Under the pieces are notes generated by a model. It was not told the DNA's origin. It was given only the letters and a program-made list of their open reading frames with translations, and searched no databases. Below are positions 33,701-42,012 of a DNA stretch of 64,000 bases, one piece after another (position 1 is the stretch's first letter; each line of letters opens with the position of its first letter). The position numbers were made by a program, and so were the translations under genes. Origin of the DNA: Laburnicola sp. R22_1 (lineage: Eukaryota > Ascomycota > Dothideomycetes > Pleosporales > Didymosphaeriaceae). The stretch lies in the NCBI GenBank assembly GCA_014281115.1, contig JACONQ010000005.1, positions 1,674,001-1,738,000 of the forward strand, written 5' to 3'.

Positions 33701-35608
33701 AATCAGGGGCGGTACAACGAGTCAGAAGAGCTATGTGTGCAAGTAATGGAGACGAGAAAGAGGGTGCTTGGGGAGGAGCATCGAGACACGCTGACCAGCA
33801 TGGCCCACCTGGCGTTGGCGTACAGTGATCAAGGCCGGTGGAAGGAGGCCGAAGAGCTATGTGTGCAAGTAATGGAGACGAGAAAGAGGGTGCTTGGGGA
33901 GGAGCATCGAGACACGCTGGCCAGCATGGGCAACCTGGCGTCGACGTACAGTGATCAAGGCCGGTGGAAGGAGGCCGAAGAGCTGAACGTGCAAGTGATG
34001 GAGATGTTCAAGAGGGTGCTTGGGGAGGAGCATCTAGACACGCTGACCAGCACGGCCAACCTGGCGTCAACGTACAGGAATCAAGGCCGGTGGAAGGAGG
34101 CCGAAGAGCTGAACGTGCAAGTGATGGAGACGAGAAAGAGGGTGCTCGGGGAGGAGCATCCAGACATGCTGGCCAGCATAAACAACTTGGCGTCGACGTA
34201 CATGAATCAGGGGCGGTACAACGAGTCAGAAGAGCTATGTGTGCAAGTGATGGAGACGTTCAAGAGGGTGCTTGGGGAGGAGCATCCAGACACGCTGACC
34301 AGCATGGCCAACCTGGCGTCAACGTACAGGGATCAAGGCCGGTGGAAGGAGGCCGAAGAGCTGAACGTGCAAGTGATGGAGACGTTCAAGAGGGTGCTTG
34401 GGGAGGAGCATCTAGACACGCTGACCAGCATGGGCGACCTGGCGTCAACGTACAGGAATCAAGGCCGGTGGAAGGAGGCCGAAGAGCTGAACGTGCAAGT
34501 GATGGAGACGTTCAAGAGGGTGCTTGGGGAGGAGCATCCAGACACGCTGACCAGCATGGCCAACCTGGCGTTGACGTACATGAATCAGGGGCGGTACAAC
34601 GAGTCAGAAGAGCTATGTGTGCAAGTAATGGAGACGAGAAAGAGGGTGCTTGGGGAGGAGCATCCAGACACGCTGACCAGCATGGGCAACCTGGCGTCAA
34701 CGTACAGTGATCAAGGCCGGTGGAAGGAGGCCGAAGAGCTGAACGTGCAAGTGATGGAGACGTTCAAGAGGGTGCTTGGGGAGGAGCATCCAGACACGCT
34801 GACCAGCATGGCCAACCTGGCGTTGACGTACATGAATCAGGGGCGGTACAACGAGTTAGAAGAGCTATGTGTGCAAGTAATGGAGACGAGAAAGAGGGTG
34901 CTTGGGGAGGAGCATCGAGACACGCTGACCAGCATGGCCCACCTGGCGTTGGCGTACAGTGATCAAGGCCGGTGGAAGGAGGCCGAAGAGCTATGTGTGC
35001 AAGTAATGGAGACGAGAAAGAGGGTGCTTGGGGAGGAGCATCGAGACACGCTGACCAGCATGGCCCACCTGGCGTTGGCGTACAGTGATCAAGGCTGGTG
35101 GAAGGAGGCCGAAGAGCTATGTGTGCAAGTAATGGAGACGAGAAAGAGGGTGCTTGGGGAGGAGCATCCAGACACGCTGACCAGTATGGCCAACCTAGCG
35201 TCAACGTATATTAATCAAGGGCGGTGGAAGGAGGCCGAAGAGCTATGTGTGCAAGTAATGGAGACGTTCAAGAGGGTGCTTGGGGAGGAGCATCCAGACA
35301 CGCTGACCAGCATGGCCAACCTAGCGTCAACGTACAGGGATCAAGGCTGGTGGAAGGAGGCCGAAGAGCTGAACGTGCAAGTGATGGAGACGAGAAAGAG
35401 GGTGCTTGGGGAGGAGCATCCAGACACGCTGACCAGCATGGCCAATCTAGCACATACATGGAAGTCCCAAAGACGGAATGACGAAGCTATCTCATTGATG
35501 GAAAAGTGCTTGGAGTTACAGAAGCGGATTCTTGGCTCTCACCATCCCGACACAGAGGGGTCGCTCGAAGCTCTAAACGAGTGGCGAATGGAGAATTTAG
35601 AGATTTGA
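30719..35608 (+). pseudogene. HET / NB-ARC / TPR NLR-type receptor, one premature stop
   Basis: The frame from ATG 30719 encodes about 1,629 codons with one internal TAA (32069-32071, codon 451). Residues 24-147 are a HET domain (IPPYAILSHRWG; YFWIDACCID; GWTLQELIAP). Residues 280-440 are the nucleotide-binding domain: Walker A GPGGKGKS (284-291), Walker B LLIFDNTDD (361-369) and a sensor-like IVFTTTN. The stop falls just before ELSYLPLAIVQAAAYI, the conserved GLPLA-type motif, where relatives have Gln; CAA to TAA is a RIP-type change. A winged-helix-like linker leads to 23 TPR units. Fungal NLRs of this plan act in non-self recognition and trigger cell death through the HET domain. The region after the stop has no other stop and an intact TPR domain. 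A shorter HET-NB product could still be made. No introns are needed. Confidence 0.9.
32699..35470 (+). repeat. 22 tandem TPR-coding units of 126 bp
   Basis: Each unit encodes 42 residues of the pattern G-R-[YW] ... VQVME..KRVLGEEH.D.L.S ... L..[TA]Y..Q, the Kinesin-light-chain/TPR_12 type. Units 2-8 (32825-33706) and 9-15 (33707-34588) form a direct 882-bp higher-order duplication with nearly no change. A 23rd diverged unit (from 35471) caps the array. Variation concentrates at the same positions in every unit (YNES/WKEA; LC/LN; RK/FK; HP/HR/HL). Confidence 0.97.
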
Positions 35609-35689
35609 ATCTAACGCTGCTTTTATTTTGTAGAACATGAAGCTAGTATACACAGCAATGCAGAAGGTATCAAGTGGGAGGGTAGCCAG

Positions 35690-36926
35690 CTGACACAGGT
35701 GCGCCGGAGGCGATGGTGTGTAATAGGGCTGAAGAGAAGAGTGCTGTATGCAGCTCTAGATAGTGTAGAATCTTGCTAAGCATGGCCACCACTACAGCTC
35801 TGCTAGTACTCATCCCTCACGAATATGAACGATCTAACTCCTCATGACTGTTGGAGGTCGTACTGGAGCACATCTCTACGGCCCTAAAGATTGCAGTGCT
35901 CATGTAAGGAGCCGCTGGTCGATTGACCGTACGACAGCTGTATCACCAAAGCATGCAGAGCCTTTCCACCTTCGTATGCGCTTGCAACGACGGCGTTTTG
36001 CCAGTAACGCTCGGTTGAACCCACATGCCGAAGCGCGGGCTTCGATTTCCAGGCCCGCCGCGTTCTATCTTAGCTTGTATCCTTCCCATCACATCGTATT
36101 CCCCTTCAATGAGCCGAGACTAGAGCTCGCTGCGGCTTGGTCTAGGTATTGGCGCGCCGGTGGACTCGAGAAGCATGAGGGCGTGGTGGGCTCAATCAGG
36201 TCATTCCATCGATCAGCGGAAGGGAAAACGGCGGATCTCGGCACTCGGGGGCGGCGCGATGGTAGGTATCGCTGTCGTTGAGCCGTATCTTGAAGTTGTA
36301 CGATGGCCGTGTCGAGTGGTTGCGACGCTGAGACGCGTCGGCTGACTATACAAGTGCCGTGCCCTTAAGTCTAATATCTGCTCCTAATCCTGTGTCGGAT
36401 TAAGAGATAATCCGAACGCTTATGCAACGCGCACAGCCACATATTGTACAATAAAATACTATACTAGTGCATAAGGTAAGACGTGCGGGGTCATCTCGCA
36501 TTAGCTAGGATTGGTAGTTCGCTTCTGATGGAAGTACTAATCGACGGGGCGGCCCTGCATGAAATCGCGCCTCGCAGCGCGCATAGGGCTGATGATGACC
36601 TCCTAGTATTAGAGGGGGGTTGTAAGCGTAGGATTAGGCTATTCTACAAAAACTTGGAGCGAAAAAGGCTTAAGGCTAACGCTATAGGGAGGGAAACCTG
36701 TTGTGCTATAACACACGGCGCTGTACAAATCAGGCGCGGAAGCAACGATGCCAACGTAGTATTTGGGCGAGGGTGGAACATAAACATTTAGAATTAGTTA
36801 CAGCAGATTATTTTCGTAGAATTATAGCAATATCTGTCGTGCGCATGGGTTTTCTGGTTGCTGAAAGTCAAAGTACCCCTTATTTTTCTCGGCACACAGT
36901 GTTTCTCGCTACGCAGTGAGGGACGT
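35690..36926 (-). repeat. Right inverted arm of the NLR-carrying element
   Basis: Mirror of 28894-30110. The outer 650 bp (about 36276-36926) are nearly identical to the left arm; the inner part diverges with indels. The right arm begins about 80 bp after the NLR stop codon, so the NLR's 3' end probably lies in it. Confidence 0.85.
36483..36791 (+). CDS. Arm-encoded 102-residue ORF (right copy), unknown
   Basis: Twin of the ORF at 29029-29337, starting MRGHLALARIGSSLLMEVLI. Substitutions include Ser11 to Gly, an Asn-Asn pair to Asp-Asp, Glu to Lys, Tyr to Cys and Met to Ile, all reachable by transitions. It also points outward toward the element end. The function is unknown and coding status is unproven. 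Confidence 0.35.
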   Translation: MRGHLALARIGSSLLMEVLIDGAALHEIAPRSAHRADDDLLVLEGGCKRRIRLFYKNLERKRLKANAIGRETCCAITHGAVQIRRGSNDANVVFGRGWNINI

Positions 36927-36928
36927 TA

Positions 36929-37135
36929 TAAGAGGTGTTTTAGCTTCGCTAAATGTACAATTACATACAATCGCAATAGTCTTATAGGCTATACAATTAA
37001 GGCCTTATAGTTATAGAAGAATTAGCTGGGTAGAGAGGTTATTAAAAGCGATCTTACAAGCCTTACAAAGGTAATCTCTAAAAGAGAAGCCTTATTAACT
37101 ACCTTAACACCAAAAAACAACAACGGATTACCCAA
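36929..37135 (+). pseudogene. hAT transposase, 3' end (dimerisation domain remnant)
   Basis: This continues the frame interrupted at 28891: RCFSFAKCTITYNRNSLIGY, then TIKAL and KN with TAG stops at Gln positions, and VIKSDLTSLTKVI, ending in a stop near 37135. This is the C-terminal hAT dimerisation domain (family form ERxFS ... R..L ... QLQKNWL). Its presence exactly on the far side of the inner element supports the nesting order. Confidence 0.85.
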
Positions 37136-37308
37136 TTAGGAAATCCCACCCTACTACGGGGTGTAGGGGGATTTTACGGAGCGTACTACAGTTACAGACC
37201 GTATTTTGATATCTCCGGGGGCTCCCGTACGTACTGGGCTCTCATACGGGCCGTAGCGTAGAGCGATGGGGGTCCACCGTACCGTACTACGCTACGTTGG
37301 AAGCCCTG

Positions 37309-37316
37309 ATAACAAG
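37309..37316. repeat. Target-site duplication of the hAT element (right copy)
   Basis: ATAACAAG, identical to 26153-26160. Confidence 0.95.
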
Positions 37317-38858
37317 CCTTCCTGGAAGGTCCAACCTATACAATGGACGATCATCCATTAGTCAATATTCCACCAATGAAGTACGTCGGATGTGATTCTC
37401 AATTTCTCTTGAGTTACCGCTGACCGTTCTTATGCGCCAACTTAATCACTATACACAGAAATGCTAACTTGCGTACCTCGAGATGCCCATTTCGAAAGTT
37501 CAACCTCGCTGAGCGTGGCCATATAAGACGGATTGGTATCCTCGAGTTCCTCAAAACCAACCTCACCGACGCGATATCGCTTGGGCTTTACTCGAGGCAT
37601 AGAGATTCCAGGTAATCCAAAGTCGGCGTTTTCGCCGGCTGCGGCTATGATAGTCGCTTGAGCCCTAGAGTAGATCAACCCCATATTGCTAATCTGGGTA
37701 TGTTTCTCAGAAGCGTTCTCCTGATCAATACACTGTTGCTGTCAGCCGCTTTTGCCTCGCCTGACCGGTACTGAGGCCTCTTACGAATCGATCAACCCAT
37801 AGGTACTGAAACCCTAAGCCAAACGTAAAGGTGATACTATCCTCGATTGTAGCGGGATAACGATCATCTGACTTTCCTGTGGAATGAGCAACAGCTGAAG
37901 GTGCACCTCACACATAAGATAGAGCAATATATTTGCAGGGCAGGGGCGCGGGCACAATTCCCCGGGTTTTGCAATCGATGACGCGGAATCCAGGGACATC
38001 AATGATGCCATTTGATAGACAGTTGTGACCGTCTTGACTTGCTTCTTCAGGATGTCCATGGTCCCTTTCGCAATCTGCAAGCCATTTCTGGATGACCTTA
38101 TAATTTACTGCAGATGGATCGTGAGCACGAATGAAAGGATTGGTTGGATCCGGGGATCTAAATGGGCGAAAATATAAATCCCCGCTGCCACGTTCCTTTC
38201 TTTGGTAAAAAAGGCGTAGAACACAATAACCTGGTACGTCGTACTTATTGTTTTCCACTCTAAAGCTGATTTTCACACACCCATCATATTTTTCTGTCGC
38301 TGCGGCGACGAACTGACAGAACCGACACGGCGACCGGAGGAGTTTTTTACGAGGCTCTCGGATCACGCCGATTTCGTAATTCGAGTTGTATCGTGTTCGA
38401 GACGGGATGTACGAAGATTTGGTTTCCATGATCATAGACCACCGGACTTTGCGACAACGAGAGCAAAGATGGGGTTGGAAGTTTTCATCTTGAAGTTCCG
38501 CATCATCCGCCCATATCTTTTCATGGAGTTCTTTGAAATCACTGAAACCCTGATGTGGCCCAGGGCAAGAATCGTTGGAATAATCATCATAGGTGATAAT
38601 AGTGTCTTCCTCGGTAGCAGAGGTCGGTCGTTCGGAGGATGGTTCGTTTCTTCGGGTTCGGCCATACTGTGGTGACAGATGAATATTGCTGATAGAATGC
38701 AAGGAAGTACACGCAAGCTGACTTTCTCGGGGGTGCTGCCTTAAAATATGGCAAGCCTTCAGCCTGATGATGTACGCAGTGTGTAACCCAGATAAGCTCG
38801 AGCACAGCCTCTCTCTACGTGGTGTTAGCAAGGCGCAGACAAGTTGCATCTGTACCAT
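37309..38858 (-). pseudogene. HET-domain gene, 5' portion, with nonsense codon
   Basis: Exon blocks on the minus strand are 38858 (approximate) to 37785, 37738-37477 and 37335-37309, with introns of 46 and 141 nt. The N-terminal region has a Cys motif (HLCSRCRKVRW; CRFCQFV), common ahead of HET domains. The HET domain starts at YIALSYV, but the next codon, normally Trp of the SYVWG motif, is TGA (37908-37910), a G-to-A change. The domain continues TIEDSITFTFGLGFQYLWVD, then CIDQENASEKHTQI and IYSRAQATIIAAAG, and runs into WTFQEGLL at the insertion point. The true start is uncertain, because the first ATG (38858) lies inside a dispersed repeat. The gene is dead twice over: by the stop and by the hAT insertion. 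Confidence 0.87.
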
Positions 38859-38859
38859 C
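38812..38859 (+). repeat. Dispersed repeat fragment (copy 2)
   Basis: It shares GTTAGCAAGGCGCAGACAAG and flanking bases with 18090-18138, differing mainly by transitions. It overlaps the apparent start of the HET pseudogene. Confidence 0.6.
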
Positions 38860-39271
38860 GGTGTGCCATTTCTAGAGCGTCGGATTGCCGTAAATACTTT
38901 TCAATACTCTCATACTGGTCCTGAGATTCGCATTCCCATCTCTCCAGGTTCGTGGTTGTGGTCATGGTTGAAGGCTGAGGATGAGCTTCTCAGCCCCTGC
39001 CCCACCTTCCTAACAACTAACTCTAGCCCCTCACTGACGTCACCCACGCGCGCCTCCTCTGCCTTCCCTACCCGCCTCCCCACCCAAATACCGAGCCTGG
39101 AAACCGGCGTGAATCACGCGCAAGGATACATAAGTCGCGCAGAAATACCCTGCCTTCTACTCTCCCACCTCCCACCCGCAAAACACCCCACACAAATCAA
39201 CCACCATTCCTCCCCCAAGAAGCCTTCTGCATCTCTCCAAGAGAGCCTTCACAAGCAAACCCCCACACAGC
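38860..39271. promoter_or_regulatory. 5' region of the I78-like gene
   Basis: The sequence becomes pyrimidine-rich (CT-rich) for about 200 bp before the ATG at 39272, a feature of highly expressed fungal promoters. It marks the return to normal base composition. No specific site is assigned. Confidence 0.45.
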
Positions 39272-39576
39272 ATGCCTCTCGTTGTCCCCGGAATCCAGAG
39301 CAAGGGCGGAGAAGGCATCGATGCCTGGACGAACAAGCTGATGGGCAAGAAGCTCGGCGATAGCCACGACGAGGTCGTACGTCTCCTTCATACCCGTTGG
39401 TGGATACTATCAGCAAGAGTCAAACTAACGGCAAATAGACCTTCGCAAAGAACGACCTCCCTGAGGAGCACCGTGTCGTCCAGCCCGACAGCATGGTCAC
39501 CATGGACTACAAGCCCGAGCGCCTGAACATCCACGTCGACGAGAAGGGCACTATCAAGAACGTCCGCTACGGTTAA
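39272..39576 (+). CDS. Peptidase inhibitor I78-family-like small protein
   Basis: Two exons (39272-39376 and 39439-39576; 62-nt GT-AG intron, phase 0) encode 80 residues beginning MPLVVPGIQSKGGEGIDAWT. The second exon gives RVVQPDSMVTMDYKPERLNI, then HVDEKGTIKNVRYG. Length and the pattern R-V-x-x-P-[DG]-x-x-x-T-x-[DE]-Y-x-x-x-R-[LI]-[NR]-[IV] near the C-terminus fit the I78 inhibitor family, small proteins that block serine proteases. There is no secretion signal, so it probably acts in the cytosol. Codon use is strongly C-biased, suggesting high expression. Confidence 0.85.
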
Positions 39577-39791
39577 ACTGGGAGCTGCGATGGGCTTTCT
39601 ATACTGAGACTGGGGTTAGGATGGGCAGCTGTTAGGTGCAGCATGGGTGATGCATGCATGTCTGGCAGAGATATGATCTGGCATGCTGATGGACTGGGTT
39701 GGCTTCATCATGTGTATTCGTAGGATATATGATGTAATGACATGTGTATGAAATCAACCACCCACCCCCACGAAGAACAAATGGAACTCCC

Positions 39792-41663
39792 CTACGCCCT
39801 CCTCTTCTTCACCCCACGCGCACCCCCCACCCTCTCAACAAACTCACACATCCTCACCATACTCGCATGAATCGCCTCCGGATGCTCAAAACACAGCACA
39901 ATCGACACCCGCAACGCGAGCGCCTTGAACCACTTCTTCAGCACCTTGTTCTCGCTCTTGTGACTAGCTGCTCCGACGGTGAGCGCCACCCAGAGGAGGA
40001 CGCCGGCCATGTCGGCCCAGCAGTCGGAGAGGTTGGAGTTTTGGATGGCGGTTTTGAGGGCTGTGAGGAGGGTGGTCGTGGTCCTGGTGATGTTTGGGAT
40101 GGAGCGGTGCGGGGTGTGCGGGATGGTGGATGCATGTGAGCGTGTTGGGGTGAAGGCGAATGGGTTGGGGTGGAGGGAGTCGGCGCTTGTTGAGGAGCTT
40201 GTGGGAGGCGAGTCTTGACGAAGTGTTGATGGCGATATTAGAGACTCATTCCAAGGATTCGTCGACGGGGGCGTTTCCGTGTTTTCGGATGCTGCGACGT
40301 GCTTGAGGGCTTCGGAGAGGGGTATGCGATGGACGATGGATGTGGCTGTTAGTAGGGTGGTTATGCGGATGGCTTCGTATCTCCAGTCGTTGGGGGTGAG
40401 GATGTTTGTTTTTTGGAGTTCGGCGATGGATGGATAATGCGTGGTGCTCTTTTTGTGGATATGCTTCAGCGATAGCGAGTCCTGGCGGCTTTGTTTCGGC
40501 TCGTGCAGGAAGAGGTCCATCATCATTCGTGTTTCTCGGAGGATCTCAAGCGCTTGCTGGGAGCATCTTGATGATCGCTTGATGCTCTCGAATTCGCCTC
40601 GGGGGCAGTACAGCGGCGATTCAGGAATTGTGGCAGTGTTCGGATATATCTTCGTAGACGTTGACGCGCAATGGTCCAGGTATATTGCTCGTGGCTTCGC
40701 TTCTCGAAAAATGGCGGATTCTAAGGACACCCAAGATAAGTTTGATGCTACTCGCCCGTTTACGCCTAGTTGGTCGATGCCTCCTCTTTGCTTGACCATT
40801 GCTTCGACTCCTGCTTCGTGGAAGTCTAGCGTCATTTCTTCGCCGGCGATCATCTCGCTTGCGATCAACTGCAAGAGCGCTATGACATTGTAATCATCCC
40901 CTCGCGTTTGCGGATTCAAGAGATTCTGGCTAATCAAATGTATGACCTCCTGTCGCAGCGCAAGTGTCTGTACGCTCTCGACAGGTCGTTCATTGACTGC
41001 ATCATAGTGCGCCGAAGCAACACAAAGTGTGCTCAGAAAGGCGTGAGGTGATTTGACCAGCGTTGGTATCCAATGCGCGCCCATTGCTTTTGTGCCGAAA
41101 CTCCGCGAGCAGTGCCACTTCAATTCTTCTACTGATACTCTCGGATGGGTGGCCTGGAACATACTGCGAAAAGGGTCCAAGGGTTTGCCAATTGATTGAA
41201 GCGGTTTTGGTGAATATTCATCGTAAGCTAGAGTCACTCCAGTACGTGATGGCATGACAATCGGTGCGCTCGGAAGTATAAAGTCCGTCGCCAACTTGGG
41301 CAATCGTGAAATTTGCGTCTCTGCGTTGTCTTCACCGTGCGACTCTTGGCGTCCTTGGAACGAGTTTGCGTGTGATGACTGCCTCTTACTATCCCCATGG
41401 CAAAGTCGCATCGCATCCGTCTGTGAAGTAAGGTCTTGTTCCTCACTGCCATTGCTCGATCGCGCGTCTGCCAAGTCCTCTCTTGACCGATGCTGCTGCT
41501 CCTTCGAAGATTCGCGTGGCTTTTTCTCTTTTAAATAACTGCCCATGGCCTTCTTCCGCACGCTCGTCATATTCTTCCTCGACTTGAAGTCCTCCAGGGA
41601 CGTCCCCGTAATAAACAACAATCCACCTGAGGCTCCATGGCTCTCATTGGACGGCGACTTCAT
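39792..41663 (-). CDS. Fungal-specific transcription factor-domain protein (no zinc cluster seen)
   Basis: 623-residue ORF, intronless as modelled. The N-terminus has FITGTSLEDFKSRKNMTSVR, the segment that usually links the zinc cluster to the regulatory domain in fungal Zn2Cys6-type proteins of the Fungal_trans_2/DUF3468 group. No Zn(II)2Cys6 motif precedes it, so this may be a co-regulator or may have lost DNA binding. The middle region (about 170-330) is helical: FLSTLCVASAHYDAV; YNVIALLQLIASEMI; and the Gly-Gly segment AMVKQRGGIDQLG. The last 120 residues are Ser/Thr/Pro-rich, then helical. Nuclear location is inferred. An undetected 5' exon upstream of 41663 cannot be ruled out. It converges with the I78-like gene. 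Confidence 0.72.
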   Translation of the reverse strand: MKSPSNESHGASGGLLFITGTSLEDFKSRKNMTSVRKKAMGSYLKEKKPRESSKEQQHRSREDLADARSSNGSEEQDLTSQTDAMRLCHGDSKRQSSHANSFQGRQESHGEDNAETQISRLPKLATDFILPSAPIVMPSRTGVTLAYDEYSPKPLQSIGKPLDPFRSMFQATHPRVSVEELKWHCSRSFGTKAMGAHWIPTLVKSPHAFLSTLCVASAHYDAVNERPVESVQTLALRQEVIHLISQNLLNPQTRGDDYNVIALLQLIASEMIAGEEMTLDFHEAGVEAMVKQRGGIDQLGVNGRVASNLSWVSLESAIFREAKPRAIYLDHCASTSTKIYPNTATIPESPLYCPRGEFESIKRSSRCSQQALEILRETRMMMDLFLHEPKQSRQDSLSLKHIHKKSTTHYPSIAELQKTNILTPNDWRYEAIRITTLLTATSIVHRIPLSEALKHVAASENTETPPSTNPWNESLISPSTLRQDSPPTSSSTSADSLHPNPFAFTPTRSHASTIPHTPHRSIPNITRTTTTLLTALKTAIQNSNLSDCWADMAGVLLWVALTVGAASHKSENKVLKKWFKALALRVSIVLCFEHPEAIHASMVRMCEFVERVGGARGVKKRRA

Positions 41664-42010
41664 TGACGGGCGACGTTGTGGATGGCCTAAACAACACCCA
41701 TTAGCTTTCTCATATCATGGGCACAACGCAGTTGCACACGCTCGTCTGGGAAGCAGAAAAAGAGAGAAAAAGGCAACCATGGAGAGAGCGTACAATTTGA
41801 GCCTGTAGATGACCAGGCAGAGGAAGGATTCGACATAGTAGAGGCAGGCGAGAAGGATGCTCTTGCTTGCACGTGCGTTTCGCTATAGCTGAAGAGGGGC
41901 ATCTGCGACGGGTGTTCCGTCGTGAAATTTCCGACGGTGTGTTTGATCGGACTTTTATCATGCTTGGCCTGCCCAGATGTGTTGTTTTGTTAGGCTGACG
42001 CAAGGATGCA
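41664..42010. other. 5' region of the TF-like gene
   Basis: Spacer between the TF-like gene start and the pogo-type element. ORFs at 41687-42030 on the minus strand overlap each other and lack support. Confidence 0.45.
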
Positions 42011-42012
42011 TA

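Larger units (their letters stand above)
28894..36926 (+). mobile_element. Long-TIR DNA element with TA target duplication carrying an NLR gene
   Basis: The ends are inverted repeats beginning ACGTCCCTCACTGCGTAGCG on the left, with the exact complement on the right. A TA dinucleotide is duplicated at 28892-28893 and 36927-36928. Deleting the element and one TA restores the hAT transposase codons (CD-Y-KRCFS), so the borders are exact. The arms are about 1.2 kb each. The centre holds a single large gene, the HET/NB-ARC/TPR receptor. No transposase is visible inside, so movement would have needed an enzyme in trans. TA duplication points to the Tc1/mariner (including Fot1/pogo) mode of insertion. 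I know of no described fungal element of this form, but could not search. Confidence 0.85.
26161..37308 (+). mobile_element. hAT DNA transposon (11,148 bp) carrying a nested element
   Basis: The ends are perfect 27-bp inverted repeats beginning CAGGGCTTCCAACGTAGCGT, flanked by an 8-bp duplication, both diagnostic of the hAT superfamily. Subterminal CGTAGCGTAG and GGCCGTAGCG motifs recur near both ends, as in other hAT elements where they bind transposase. Without the nested 8,033-bp insert and its TA duplication, the element is 3,113 bp, an ordinary autonomous size. The transposase is RIP-degraded (separate entry). It is inserted in a HET gene. The terminal repeats are far better preserved than the internal sequence. 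Confidence 0.93.

Noticed and set aside
33082..34710. Long plus-strand ORFs in the TPR array encoding repeated GRRAERASDGD-type peptides
   Set aside because: They are the +1-frame shadow of the 126-bp units; the TPR frame carries the recognisable domain.
32699..35470. CRISPR-like periodic repeats
   Set aside because: The period of 126 bp is fully coding, with no spacers, in a fungal genome; it is a TPR array.
28894..36926. Inverted arms as two separately inserted copies of one small element on either side of a resident NLR
   Set aside because: A single TA duplication at the outer edges and restoration of the hAT frame show that the whole segment inserted as one unit. An earlier build-up of that unit from two copies remains possible.
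26161..37308. A Starship-type giant element
   Set aside because: No tyrosine-recombinase captain is present; the 8-bp duplication, 27-bp TIRs and hAT transposase remnant explain the outer borders.
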